A DNA stretch of 64,000 nt from Bradyrhizobium sp. 132 (GCF_023074185.1 NZ_JADPKY010000157.1:1-64000); one strand, 5' to 3'; counted from the stretch's first letter, positions 44,247-54,159 are shown. Notes: a model not told the origin generated them from the letters alone. Program-made: numbers and translations.

Positions 44247-46514
44247 TTATCCGTCCAGCGCCGACGCATGCGCCAGGTCCTCTCGTCGCTGCTTGGCACG
44301 CCGCTCGTAGCTGGCCTGGTTCTTGGTCGCGATCAGCGTGTGGGGGCTGCCGCGCCTTTCCGTCGTGAGGTCAAGGTCACACGCCGTACTCCGAACGCTT
44401 TGCTCGACATGGGTCCTTCGATCCTGGATCGCCTTCAGGCGCCATTGCTGTTGATCCGGCGCGGCCAGGAACGCGCCCAGTCGGCGGCACTCGTCACATG
44501 TGCATTTGAGCGGGTTGGTCCTGGTCCAATCCCGTGGTGCCTCCAGCGGCAGGGCGATGCGCCTGCGCAAATGGTCGAGAGACGCCTCGCGGAGCCGCCG
44601 CACCGCCGGCCAAACCCTGCTCTCCACCAGCTTGGCAAACGCGCGAGCGGCGGGGACCAGCACGTCGTCTGGTTTGTATGTCTTCGGCCAAGCCAGCAGG
44701 TGCTCGATCGCTCGCGCCGCGAGCCCCGCGTCGATCCGGCTCGTCGCCGTCACAAGATCGACGACGAAGCCCGGCTTCACCGGCGTTGGCCGGGTCCAGG
44801 TGTCTACCCGCTCGCTCTTGGTCGGATCGCCCGGCAAGGCCTCTATCAAGGCTGCGCCGATCTGCTCCAGGTCGCCCGTCGCACCCGTCGGCGCCGCGAC
44901 GCATCGCTGCAGCAGATCGCCGCAGGCACTGAGATGGGCCGAAGCGCTATGCCTGACGATCCGGACCAGCAGCTCCGTTGCGCGCGGGGCCGGAAGAAGC
45001 GCGGCGGCGCGCACGATGGCGGCGTTGTCGGGCGCAGCGTAATGGCCTTCGGCGGATCGCTCGGCGAGAAACGAATCGATGCGCGCCACGTTCCCCAGCC
45101 GGACCTGCAAATCGAGCATCCGGCCGGCTTCGGCGTCGTCGTCCGCCCGCCAGGACGAGCGCGACCAGGAGCGCAGCATGTGCCCCGAAAGCTCATCGGC
45201 CTCACGCCACAACGGCGACTGGATCGATGCGTTGCTCGTCTCCCAGCGCGCCGTCAGATCTTCGAGATACGGCAGCGTGATGCGGAGGCCGGCCTGATTG
45301 AGCACCGCGAGCCTCCGCGCGATCGGCCACAACACGAAGCCGGCACGGCGATAGGTACGCTCGAAGGACGCGCCTTCGTTGCCTGTCGCTTCGTGAAAAT
45401 GCTGCTCGTCCGGCGTCAGATCCTCAAAGGCATCGGGCGGGCAGAGCTCGTCCTCGGCAAATGGAAAATCGTCGAACCCGGCCTCGCCGCGATCCGGACG
45501 CCGCCACTCGGACAGGATCAGCGCCCGGTCAATGACCTCGGCGGCCTCAAATTCTTCTTCGTCATCCTCCTCCTCGTCGCGACTCCAGCGACGACGGCCG
45601 TGGTAGCCGGTATGTTCGGCGCTGCCGCTTTCCTCGATCGACACGAGAGCGAGGTGGAGATCGCAATCCGCCTCTGCGGCCGCTTTGGCCAGCACGGACG
45701 CAATACCCGCATCGGCACCCTTGAGTGCCCCGAACGACAGTTCCGTCGGCGTATAGGCGTGCTCCAAGGGCAGGATCAGCTTATCGGGCTCGTCCTCCGC
45801 GCTCGCCCAACTCCGCAGCAGCTCAACCACGCGCCCGTGCTCCGCGCGATAATCGGGCGCCTTCAGCTGACGCCTCTTGCCGGCGAAATGCAGGTTATAG
45901 ACGAGCGTCAGGCGACATCCCTTCTTCACGGGACGCACTTCATGCAGGCAGTCGGCATAGAAGGCCGCGAAGCCGATCTCCGACGGCTCCTCCGGACATA
46001 GGTCGAGCACCACCTCCCGGCCGAGATGCTTTACGACCAACTCGCCGCCGCTGTGGGCCGAGGGCAGCACCAGCACCATCGTCGCGAACATGCCGGGCAC
46101 CTTCTCGGTATCGCGGTGATCGACGAAGAAGCCGCCGGGGTCGTAGACAAGAAGCTTATAGAAGTCGGCCGCAACCGGTTCGCTCACGCCAAGCCCAAGG
46201 GCTATGTCGGCGACGAGTCCGGCCAGGGTCTTCTCCCAGTGACGCCCTCCAATCCGAACCTTGGCCGGATCGACCTGCCAAGTTCTCCGGACTTTGCGAT
46301 CGACCACCGTCTCCTCGCCGCGCCCATGGGGAGCTTCCTCGGCGATCGCGACGAGCCGCTCGGCTTGTACGGGCAGAATCGGAAACGCGATCCTTCCCAC
46401 GCCGTCGACATCGATCGCCGGCATGAAGATCTCCCGAATTCCACCGATACAAAAGTCGCCCGGACGCTCGACGGAACGAAGACTGTTGAGCAACGCGGTA
46501 CCGATCGGCGACAT
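44247..46514 (-). CDS. Large 2-oxoglutarate/Fe(II) oxygenase-domain protein
   Basis: A protein of 755 residues. The N-terminal part holds a prolyl-4-hydroxylase-type double-stranded beta-helix (about 110-210) with His133-Arg-Asp135, His191 and the 2-oxoglutarate-binding Arg201 (FFVDHRDTEKVPG, CLHEVRPVKKGCRL). The remaining about 540 residues are mostly helical and charged, with CTCDEC near 685, and I recognise no family there. Such oxygenases hydroxylate proteins or small molecules; the target is unknown. Start ATG 46514 has GGGAG five bases upstream; GTG 46559 has none. It lies beside the TOMM operon on the opposite strand. Confidence 0.75.
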   Translation of the reverse strand: MSPIGTALLNSLRSVERPGDFCIGGIREIFMPAIDVDGVGRIAFPILPVQAERLVAIAEEAPHGRGEETVVDRKVRRTWQVDPAKVRIGGRHWEKTLAGLVADIALGLGVSEPVAADFYKLLVYDPGGFFVDHRDTEKVPGMFATMVLVLPSAHSGGELVVKHLGREVVLDLCPEEPSEIGFAAFYADCLHEVRPVKKGCRLTLVYNLHFAGKRRQLKAPDYRAEHGRVVELLRSWASAEDEPDKLILPLEHAYTPTELSFGALKGADAGIASVLAKAAAEADCDLHLALVSIEESGSAEHTGYHGRRRWSRDEEEDDEEEFEAAEVIDRALILSEWRRPDRGEAGFDDFPFAEDELCPPDAFEDLTPDEQHFHEATGNEGASFERTYRRAGFVLWPIARRLAVLNQAGLRITLPYLEDLTARWETSNASIQSPLWREADELSGHMLRSWSRSSWRADDDAEAGRMLDLQVRLGNVARIDSFLAERSAEGHYAAPDNAAIVRAAALLPAPRATELLVRIVRHSASAHLSACGDLLQRCVAAPTGATGDLEQIGAALIEALPGDPTKSERVDTWTRPTPVKPGFVVDLVTATSRIDAGLAARAIEHLLAWPKTYKPDDVLVPAARAFAKLVESRVWPAVRRLREASLDHLRRRIALPLEAPRDWTRTNPLKCTCDECRRLGAFLAAPDQQQWRLKAIQDRRTHVEQSVRSTACDLDLTTERRGSPHTLIATKNQASYERRAKQRREDLAHASALDG

Positions 46515-46576
46515 GGCAACTCCCTGCAAGCTGGACAGCGTTTCGTGAACGATCGACACGTCGACGCGCTGGGCCT

Positions 46577-47002
46577 TCAGGAAATTATACGCAGCGAACG
46601 CACGCGTGTGAAATCACGGTCATGCGTCACCAGGGCGGCCGCGTTGATCGCCAATGCGCTGGCCGCTTGAACAGCGTCTGCCAGCTTGAGGCGGAGCGAC
46701 GCCCGCAGCCTCGCAGCACTTTCCGCAATGTCGATGTCAAGCGCGATCGGTTGCCACGATTCGAGGATCGCACGGTAACGCTGCGCGAGCGCGTCATCAC
46801 GTGCCTGCAGGGGCCCGGTCAGCACCTCGGCGACGGTGATGGTCGTTACGGCGAAGCGCAGACGCCCAGCTCCATGGGCTTCGAAGAGCGGCTTGAAGCG
46901 CGGTCCGAATTTCGTGTGTCCCTCGAGAAAGTAGATGATGGGCGCCGAATCGACGAGAACGAGCGCATCCTCCGGCAGATTTCCAAAATCTAGCGGTTCC
47001 AT
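46577..47002 (-). CDS. PIN-domain toxin (VapC-like)
   Basis: A PIN-domain ribonuclease of 141 residues. The acidic residues are Asp18 (LVDSAPIIYFL), Glu59 (TVAEVL), Asp109 (KLADAVQAA) and Asp128/Asp130 (THDRDF). Toxins of this type cleave tRNA or rRNA. The gene overlaps the upstream antitoxin by 13 bases and follows it on the same strand, the usual VapBC order. It is a cytosolic toxin neutralised by the partner. Confidence 0.88.
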   Translation of the reverse strand: MEPLDFGNLPEDALVLVDSAPIIYFLEGHTKFGPRFKPLFEAHGAGRLRFAVTTITVAEVLTGPLQARDDALAQRYRAILESWQPIALDIDIAESAARLRASLRLKLADAVQAASALAINAAALVTHDRDFTRVRSLRIIS

Positions 47003-47244
47003 TCGTCACGCAGCTTTCGAAGCGTACGGGTGCTATTCTTCCCCCATAGCCCATGTCCGGATCCTGCGACGGTCATCAGCGACTGCTGGCGAATGGCAGC
47101 GCCATACGCCTCGATCGGCACTAACGCTGCAACCGGACGGCCATGTCTGGTAATGACCGTCGAACGGCCCTTCTCGGCTGCTTCAAGAAGATCCGGGAGC
47201 TGATTGCGGGCTTCTTCCGCGCCTTTACGCAAGATGGGGTTCAC
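46990..47244 (-). CDS. Phd/YefM-family antitoxin
   Basis: An antitoxin of 84 residues of the Phd/YefM type: EEARNQLPDLLEAAEKGRST followed by VITRHGRPVAALVPIEAYG, the DNA-binding N-terminal domain, and a charged C-terminus (TLRKLRDEWNR) that should wrap the toxin. The start is GTG 47244, preceded by AGGAG. Two ACCGTACAG copies upstream (47264-47282) are a plausible autorepression site. Confidence 0.87.
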   Translation of the reverse strand: MNPILRKGAEEARNQLPDLLEAAEKGRSTVITRHGRPVAALVPIEAYGAAIRQQSLMTVAGSGHGLWGKNSTRTLRKLRDEWNR

Positions 47245-47263
47245 TGCGCTTCTCTCCTAAAGA

Positions 47264-47282
47264 ACCGTACAGCACCGTACAG
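47264..47282. promoter_or_regulatory. Direct-repeat operator of the Phd/PIN toxin-antitoxin pair
   Basis: ACCGTACAG occurs twice (47264-47272 and 47274-47282), one base apart. The 10-base spacing puts both on the same DNA face. It lies 20 bases upstream of the antitoxin start codon. Binding by the antitoxin is inference. Confidence 0.55.
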
Positions 47283-47533
47283 ATTCAGTCAACATCCTGC
47301 CGCCCGAGCCTCTCGGACCTTCGCTGGAATTTTCCATACCGCATTTTTGCGGCCGCGAGGACGACGACGAAGGGCGGCGCCATGACGGCATCGAACCGGA
47401 ACGAGCTCGATGATTGGACGGGAGAACGATATGCGGGCTTCCCTTTGCTGACAAAAATCGATGGAGGTTCGAAATCGCCAGTCTTCCAGCGGTATCCGCA
47501 GAGTTCGCTGTTTTGATCTGAATGCTAGGTTGA

Positions 47534-47609
47534 TGGTGCCCAGGGGCGGAATCGAACCACCGACACTGCGATTTTCAGTCGCATGCTCTACCAACTGAGC
47601 TACCTGGGC
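47534..47609 (-). tRNA. tRNA-Phe (GAA)
   Basis: The minus-strand copy folds as a standard tRNA of 76 bases with an encoded CCA (47534-47536). The acceptor stem GCCCAGG pairs with CCTGGGC. The D loop carries AGCTCAGTTGGTAGAGC, the anticodon loop CTGAAAA gives anticodon GAA, and the T loop is GGTTCGATTCC. It lies between yacG and the toxin-antitoxin pair. Confidence 0.97.
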
Positions 47610-47795
47610 GTGCTCCAAAGAGGGGCCAAAGCCCATCGAGCGGGCGGTTTATAGTGGGCTGAAGGCTGCCTGTCCACCCACGCTTCGCCTTCGGCCGAGC
47701 GGGCGCGCGGCCTGGCTGTGCACAAGCTGGGGCGGCTTTGCCGCGGCTGGCTCGCGGCACATCGGTGAGAGAAGCAGGCGATTGATATTACTTGC

Positions 47796-47978
47796 TTATT
47801 CTTCACCATCCGTCTCATCGTCGCGGCCGGGGATGACGTAGGAGCCCTTCAGCCAGCGATTCAGATCGACGTCGCGGCAGCGCGGGGAGCAGAACGGACG
47901 GGTGGCCTCGGACTGCGGCTTGCCGCAGATCGGGCAGATTTTGAGGGGGCTAGCGGGCTTTTTCACCTGATCGTCCAT
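47796..47978 (-). CDS. yacG: DNA gyrase inhibitor YacG
   Basis: A zinc-ribbon protein of 60 residues. The ligands are Cys15, Cys18, Cys30 and Cys34 (CPICGK and CSPRCR), followed by the VDLNRWLKGSYVIPG segment that contacts the GyrB C-terminus in the E. coli homologue. YacG binds and inhibits gyrase. It lies 93 bases after maf on the same strand, the normal neighbourhood. Confidence 0.93.
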   Translation of the reverse strand: MDDQVKKPASPLKICPICGKPQSEATRPFCSPRCRDVDLNRWLKGSYVIPGRDDETDGEE

Positions 47979-48071
47979 AAGGTGCGCAGCTTACACGGGG
48001 TGAGGGAGTTCAAGAGCGTGTCGGCAAAGGGGTTCCTCCGGCCGAAGCGTAGGCAGGAGCGGCTGTTCGGC

Positions 48072-48701
48072 TTACACGGCGGTGGTGTTGAGCCAGCCGA
48101 AGCGGATCGGGAAACCTTCGCCGCCGAGCAGCGTGGTGGTCTCGTAGAGCGGCAGGCCGACCACGTTGGTGTAGGACCCCACCATTTTGACCACGAACGA
48201 GCCGGCGATGCCCTGCACGGCGTAGCCGCCGGCTTTGCCGCGCCATTCGCCGGAGCCGATATAGGCCTGGATGTCGTCCTCCGAGAGGCGCTTGAAGCGG
48301 ACCCGGGTCTCCACCAGGCGCTGGCGGAAGGCCTCGCGCGGCGTCACCAGGGTGATCGCGGTGTAGACGCGGTGGTTGCGGCCCGACAGCAGCCGCAGGC
48401 ACTGCGCGGCCTCGTCGACCAGATTGGCCTTGGGCAGGATGCGACGGCCGACCGCCGCCACGGTGTCGGCGGAAAGGATGAAGGCGCCGCGCAGCTCGTC
48501 GTCGAGCTGCACCGATTTGAGCGCCGCATCGGCCTTGGCCCGCGCGAGCCGGTTGGCACAGGCGCGCGGCAGCTCGCCCCGCTTCGGCGTCTCGTCGACG
48601 TCGGCGGGCCGGAGTGCGTCCGGGTCGATGCCGGCCTGGTTGAGCAGCGACAGGCGCCGCGGCGAACCGGAGGCAAGAACGAATTTGGGGCGGCCAAGCA
48701 T
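48072..48701 (-). CDS. maf: Maf-family nucleotide pyrophosphatase
   Basis: A protein of 209 residues that hydrolyses nucleoside triphosphates (dTTP/UTP or modified nucleotides) to monophosphates as a house-cleaning enzyme. Motifs are ASGSPRRL near 11, DETPKRGE near 36 and SADTVAAVGR near 79. Family members also affect septum formation. The start (Met-Leu-Gly-Arg-Pro) fits relatives. No infA is found upstream between maf and the phosphatase gene. Confidence 0.92.
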   Translation of the reverse strand: MLGRPKFVLASGSPRRLSLLNQAGIDPDALRPADVDETPKRGELPRACANRLARAKADAALKSVQLDDELRGAFILSADTVAAVGRRILPKANLVDEAAQCLRLLSGRNHRVYTAITLVTPREAFRQRLVETRVRFKRLSEDDIQAYIGSGEWRGKAGGYAVQGIAGSFVVKMVGSYTNVVGLPLYETTTLLGGEGFPIRFGWLNTTAV

Positions 48702-48856
48702 CAGGTGATTTGGGGATGAAGCAGGGGGTGAATTGCGCGCGGAACCTATCGGAAGGGGGCTGATTTCACAACCCGGGAACCCGGACTTTACTGATTCGAC
48801 GGGCACAGGATGCGTGTGCCTGCGCTCTGTGACGCGGGTGTTACGGACGCGGAATG

Positions 48857-49324
48857 CTACCCGTTCGCCGCGCCCACCTTCGAAAACCGCCGGCGGATGC
48901 GCAGCATGAGCTGGTCGCAGACCTCACGGTAGGCAGCCAACTTCTGGTCGCGGCTGCCTTCGATGGTGGTGGGATCCTGCGTCGGCCAATACTCGACGTC
49001 GGCGGCGAGCGTGCGGGTCAGCTCCAGCGCCTTGTGGTGCGCCTCCGGCGACAGCGTGATGATGAGGTCGAAATTCAGCCCCTCCCAGTCCTCCAGCTCC
49101 TCGAAGGTCTGCGGCTTGTGGGTGGAGATGTCCTGGCCGAGCTCAGCCATCACCGACACCGCGAACGGATCGAGTTCGCCGCGCCTGGCGCCGGCCGACT
49201 TCACGTAGAGCCCTTGCGGAAACATGTGCCGCAGCAGGCTCTCGGCCATCGGCGAGCGCACGCTGTTCATCGCACAGGCGAACAGCACCGATTGCGGATC
49301 GCGTGCGCGTGGCGGACCCGCCAT
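48857..49324 (-). CDS. Low-molecular-weight protein-tyrosine phosphatase family
   Basis: A protein of 155 residues with the catalytic P-loop Cys17-Ala-Met-Asn-Ser-Val-Arg23 and the general-acid Asp in WPTQDPTTIEGS near residue 120. The family includes arsenate reductases and phosphatases of exopolysaccharide control; here its position in the hisD-UPF0262 cluster favours a conserved housekeeping phosphatase. It starts five bases after the UPF0262 stop, so cotranscription is likely. Confidence 0.87.
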   Translation of the reverse strand: MAGPPRARDPQSVLFACAMNSVRSPMAESLLRHMFPQGLYVKSAGARRGELDPFAVSVMAELGQDISTHKPQTFEELEDWEGLNFDLIITLSPEAHHKALELTRTLAADVEYWPTQDPTTIEGSRDQKLAAYREVCDQLMLRIRRRFSKVGAANG

Positions 49325-49329
49325 CGCGC

Positions 49330-49823
49330 CTAGCCCTTCCAGTGCAGAACAGTAATGAGCGTGAACAGCCGGCGCGAGGTTTCGAAATCGATCCGCACCT
49401 TGCCCTTCAAGCGCTCCTGCAGCGTACGCGATCCCTCGTCATGGATGCCGCGGCGGCCCATGTCGATGGCCTCGATCTTGTCCGGGGTCGCGGTGCGGAT
49501 CGCCTGGTAGTAGCTGTCGCAAATCATGAAATAGTCCTTCACGATCCGGCGGAACGGCGTCAGCGACAACAGATGGGCGACCACGGGCGTGCCGTCCTCG
49601 CGGCGGATGTCGAACATCAACCGGCTGCCGGTGATGCCGATATGCAGCGTGAACGGCCCCTTCCCGTCGGCGCCCTCGGGGGCGAACAGGTTCTGCTCGA
49701 TCAGATCGTAGATCGCGATCGCGCGCTCATGCTCGATGTCGGGCCCGGAACGGCCGATCGAGTCCTCGTCGAGCGTGACGCCGACGATGCGATTTTGCGA
49801 GTCGTCCTGTTCGGGCGGCTGGG

Positions 49824-49827
<4 letters not shown>
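49330..49827 (-). CDS. UPF0262 family protein
   Basis: A protein of 165 residues found in alphaproteobacteria. Conserved stretches are RIVGVTLDEDSIGRSGPDIE near 13-32, SRLMFDIRREDGTP near 68, SLTPFRRIVKDYFMICDSYY near 88-107 and RRLFTLITVLHWKG at the C-terminus. The function is unknown. Its start overlaps the hisD stop (ATGA, 49824-49827). Confidence 0.93.
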
Positions 49828-51119
<1,292 letters not shown>

Positions 51120-51272
51120 CTTGGCTTCTAACTGGTTCTTGGGGGCGCGGTTTGGCTCACCGGGCCCCTGCTCAATGGCGCGGCGGGAAAGCTGCGTCAA
51201 CCCTTGGCTCAACCCTTGGAAGGCGGCGTTCCGGCGCGGGCCTCAGCGGATTTGGCTGGTATACCGACCACC

Positions 51273-51710
51273 TCACCCCTCGCCGTCAACCTCCAGCCCT
51301 GTCCCTAGCTCATCCGCCCCCAGATCGGTCAGCTCGCATTCCAGGCATTCGACGTCGAGGCGGATGGCGCCGCCTTGGGCAAACAGGAGCAACGCGCTGC
51401 CGCCGGGGGCGTCCTGGCCGTGAAATTCGATGCCAATGAGGTCCAGAATCATGTCCGCCGCGGCGAGGTCGATGTTGCGCGACTTGCAGGCGAGCACGCG
51501 GTCGAAACGCAGGGCGGCGATCAGCCTGCGCGGCTCGGCCTCGCCGTCCAGCATCTGCTCCCAGTCCAACCGGCTCATGCCGACCACCAGCCGCTTTTCG
51601 CTTTGCCGCCAGATGATGTCCGAAGGCTGCACGCGGGCATCCTGGACGTGGGCCGAGATCACGGCGAGGTCGTCGGCGTCGAGCGCGATCAATTTGAGCT
51701 GGGGAGACAT
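51273..51710 (-). CDS. DUF2948 family protein
   Basis: A protein of 145 residues of the DUF2948 family, which is almost confined to alphaproteobacteria and sits next to hisD. Conserved stretches are LKLIALDADDLAVISAHVQD near 5-24, RFDRVLACKSRNIDL in the middle, and LDVECLECELTDLG near the end. The function is unknown. The start at 51710 aligns with the family. The murA gene often found upstream is not here. Confidence 0.9.
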   Translation of the reverse strand: MSPQLKLIALDADDLAVISAHVQDARVQPSDIIWRQSEKRLVVGMSRLDWEQMLDGEAEPRRLIAALRFDRVLACKSRNIDLAAADMILDLIGIEFHGQDAPGGSALLLFAQGGAIRLDVECLECELTDLGADELGTGLEVDGEG

Positions 51711-51791
51711 CGCCGGCGCTTTCTCCTTCGGGCGGACAGGGCTCAACGCGCGCGGGCGCCAAAATTTCCCTGGAACTAACGCTCCACCGGA

Positions 51792-52451
51792 CTAGAGACT
51801 ATTGATATCCTCCATCTCCAGCACCTTGCGCGGATACCCCTCCCGGGCAACCCGGATCATGGCGCGGCCCATCTGCTCGGTCGAGGTGACGAGCCGCGGC
51901 GAGAGCCGGCGCAGCACCGACCAGAGTGGCCAGGTTACGGTATACACCGCCTGCACCCACGCGGTCTTGGAGCGGGCACCGTGCAGGGGCTGGATCGCGC
52001 CGGGCCGGAACATGTAGGCCGCCTTGAACGGCAGCTTGAGCAGATCGTTCTCGGTCTTGCCCTTGATACGCGCCCACATTCGCGAACCCTGCTCGGTGGA
52101 ATCGGTGCCGGCGCCTGTGACGTAAGTGAAAATCATCTGCGGATTGAGCCGCGCCAGCGTCGTCGCCGCCGCGAGCGTGAGGTCGTAGGTGAGATGACGA
52201 TAGCGCTCCTCGCTCATGCCGATCGAAGAGACTCCGAGGCAGAAGAAGCAGGCGTCGAAGTCGGTCAGTTGCGTTTCGATCGCCGAATAATCCGTGAAAT
52301 CGCCGCGTGTGATCTCGGTGAGCTTGGCATTGCGCACGCCGGTCGGGCTACGGCCGATCGCAACCACGCGGTCAATGCCGGCATCGACCAGGCATTCGCG
52401 CAAAACGCCCTGCCCGACCATGCCGGTCGCGCCGAAGATGACGATCTGCAT
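51792..52451 (-). CDS. NAD(P)-binding oxidoreductase/epimerase-like protein
   Basis: A Rossmann-fold protein of 219 residues with VIFGATGMVGQGVLRECL at the N-terminus and FFCLGVSSIGMSEERYRHLTYDLT in the middle, as in atypical SDRs of the NmrA/HTATIP2-like group. AGGA lies eight bases before the ATG at 52451; another in-frame ATG at 52481 overlaps the preceding gene's stop. It is the second gene of the SDR pair downstream of the TetR-type operator. The substrate is unknown. Confidence 0.82.
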   Translation of the reverse strand: MQIVIFGATGMVGQGVLRECLVDAGIDRVVAIGRSPTGVRNAKLTEITRGDFTDYSAIETQLTDFDACFFCLGVSSIGMSEERYRHLTYDLTLAAATTLARLNPQMIFTYVTGAGTDSTEQGSRMWARIKGKTENDLLKLPFKAAYMFRPGAIQPLHGARSKTAWVQAVYTVTWPLWSVLRRLSPRLVTSTEQMGRAMIRVAREGYPRKVLEMEDINSL

Positions 52452-52477
52452 CGGGACGTTTCCTACAGCGTCGCGGC

Positions 52478-53416
52478 TCATGCGGCGGCTACGATCTCGT
52501 CGAAGGATATATTGGTCAACGTCGCCGAGACATCCCACAGCATGGCTGCCGAGGCAAAATCCTTTGCCTGCGGCATGATCTTCGCCGGCCTGGGTGGTCC
52601 CTTCAATTCGTAGAACCAGTTCGGACCGTAATAGCCGCCCGGCTCAGCTGCCGGCGAGGTCGCGGCCAACAAGGTCGGCAGCGCGCCTTCCGCGGCAGAC
52701 TGGCTGATGAAGGGCTGCAGCCACCGGCTCACACGCGACTGGAACGTGTTCGCACCCGGCCCGTTCGGAATGAGATCGGTCCGCGCGTAGCCGGGATGTG
52801 CGGCAAGGCTCGTCAGACCCCAGCCGGCGGCGAGGCTGCGGCGCTGCAACTCCAGCGAAAACATCAGCATCGCCAGCTTGGACTGGCAATAGGCCCGCCA
52901 CGGACGATAGGAGTGCCTGCTTTGCAGATCGTCAAAATTGATCGCGCCGGAGCGGTGCGCAAGGCTCGAGAGATTGACGACGCGCGCCGCCTTCGCCCGG
53001 CGAAGCTGCGGCAACAGCCGCGCCGTCAGCGCGTAATGGCCGAGATAGTTGGTGCCGAGCTGCATCTCGAAACCATCCGCCGTCTGCTGCCGCTTCGGCA
53101 GCGCCATCACACCGGCATTGTTGACGAGGAGGTCGAGCTGCTCGTTGCTGGCGGCGAAGCGCCTGGTAAAATCGGCCACGGACGCGAGGCTGGCGAGGTC
53201 GAGATGCTCGTAGGCGATCAGCGCATTGGGAAAGCGCCCGCAAATGCCCTCGATCGCGCGCAGGCCCTTTGCGTCGTTGCGCCCGGTGAGTATGACAATG
53301 GCACCGGCGCCCGCCAACGCCAGCGCCGTCTCGTAGCCGAGGCCGCCCGTCGCCCCGGTCACGACGGCGGTCTTGCCGCTGAGAGAGGGGATGTCTGCCG
53401 TGGTCCAGTCGGTCAT
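52478..53416 (-). CDS. SDR-family oxidoreductase (retinol-dehydrogenase-like)
   Basis: A short-chain dehydrogenase of 312 residues. The cofactor site VTGATGGLGYETALALAGAG lies near 19-38, NNAGVMALP near 98, and the catalytic YCQSK near 172. It resembles the retinol-dehydrogenase/WW-domain oxidoreductase-type SDRs used for xenobiotic or lipid reduction. Divergent to the TetR regulator at 53500, it is the probable target of that regulator. Confidence 0.9.
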   Translation of the reverse strand: MTDWTTADIPSLSGKTAVVTGATGGLGYETALALAGAGAIVILTGRNDAKGLRAIEGICGRFPNALIAYEHLDLASLASVADFTRRFAASNEQLDLLVNNAGVMALPKRQQTADGFEMQLGTNYLGHYALTARLLPQLRRAKAARVVNLSSLAHRSGAINFDDLQSRHSYRPWRAYCQSKLAMLMFSLELQRRSLAAGWGLTSLAAHPGYARTDLIPNGPGANTFQSRVSRWLQPFISQSAAEGALPTLLAATSPAAEPGGYYGPNWFYELKGPPRPAKIMPQAKDFASAAMLWDVSATLTNISFDEIVAAA

Positions 53417-53464
53417 GCCATAGCTCCGTCGGGGCTGGGAAAAGGCCCGCGACGGGTCTAAATG

Positions 53465-53477
53465 TGCACTGGGTGCA
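53465..53477. promoter_or_regulatory. TetR-type operator candidate between SDR and regulator
   Basis: TGCAC-TGG-GTGCA is a perfect inverted repeat in the 83-base gap between the divergent SDR and TetR genes, next to a second TTGCAA box (53481-53486). The arrangement suggests that the regulator represses both genes. Confidence 0.55.
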
Positions 53478-53499
53478 AGTTTGCAAGAGGTGAAATGAT

Positions 53500-54153
53500 T
53501 TGAAGATTTCGAAGGTCGCCAGGAAATCAGCCGACAAGCGCGCCAAGCCGTTGCCGGCAGGGGTAAAATCCCCCGATGGCCCCGGCCTGCGCGAGCGCAA
53601 GCTGCAGGCGACTCGCGAGCGACTGGCCCGCGCGGCCATGGCGCTGTTCCTGGAGCGCGGCTTCGAGGCCACGACCATCGACGACATCGCGGCCGCGGCG
53701 GACGTGTCGCGACGCAGCTTCTTCCATTATTTCGCCTCGAAGGAGGACGTGGTGACCGCCTGGCAGGAGGGCGCAGCCGCCGCGCTGGTCGCGGAGGTCG
53801 TCGCGCGGCCTGCGGGCGAATCCATGCTGACCGCGGCGGAGAACGCGATCGCGGCGGCGCTCAAGCGGATCGACCCGGCCGAAGCGGCGGCAATGTCGCG
53901 GCTCAAGCGCGACAACCCCGCGCTTCGGGCACGCGACCAGCTCAAATACGAGAAGCTCGAGCACGCCCTGGCCGAGGGGCTTTCACAGCTCGCCAGAACC
54001 AAATCGGATAAGCTGAACGCGCGGCTCGTCGCCATGATCGCCACCGGCGCGATGCGCGTCGGCGGCGAGAGCTGGATCGGCGAAGGTGCGCGGGAGAAGC
54101 CGGAAGCTTTCGTCAAGCGCACGTTCGACGCGATCAGGGCGATATTGGAGTGA
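53500..54153 (+). CDS. TetR-family transcriptional regulator
   Basis: A repressor-type regulator of 217 residues. The DNA-binding domain (about 32-80) shows LQATRERLARAAMALFLERG, the helix-turn-helix TIDDIAAAADVSRRSFFHYF and KEDVV. The ligand-binding C-terminus (80-217) is not diagnostic. The start is TTG 53500 with GAGGTG eight bases upstream. It is divergent from the SDR gene and close to the alpha/beta hydrolase gene (convergent, 6-base gap). Confidence 0.88.
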   Translation: MKISKVARKSADKRAKPLPAGVKSPDGPGLRERKLQATRERLARAAMALFLERGFEATTIDDIAAAADVSRRSFFHYFASKEDVVTAWQEGAAAALVAEVVARPAGESMLTAAENAIAAALKRIDPAEAAAMSRLKRDNPALRARDQLKYEKLEHALAEGLSQLARTKSDKLNARLVAMIATGAMRVGGESWIGEGAREKPEAFVKRTFDAIRAILE

Positions 54154-54159
54154 GGCCGC

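Noticed and set aside
47534..47609. Direct-repeat attachment site at tRNA-Phe
   Set aside because: I could not find a second copy of the tRNA 3' end in the window and no integrase gene is visible.
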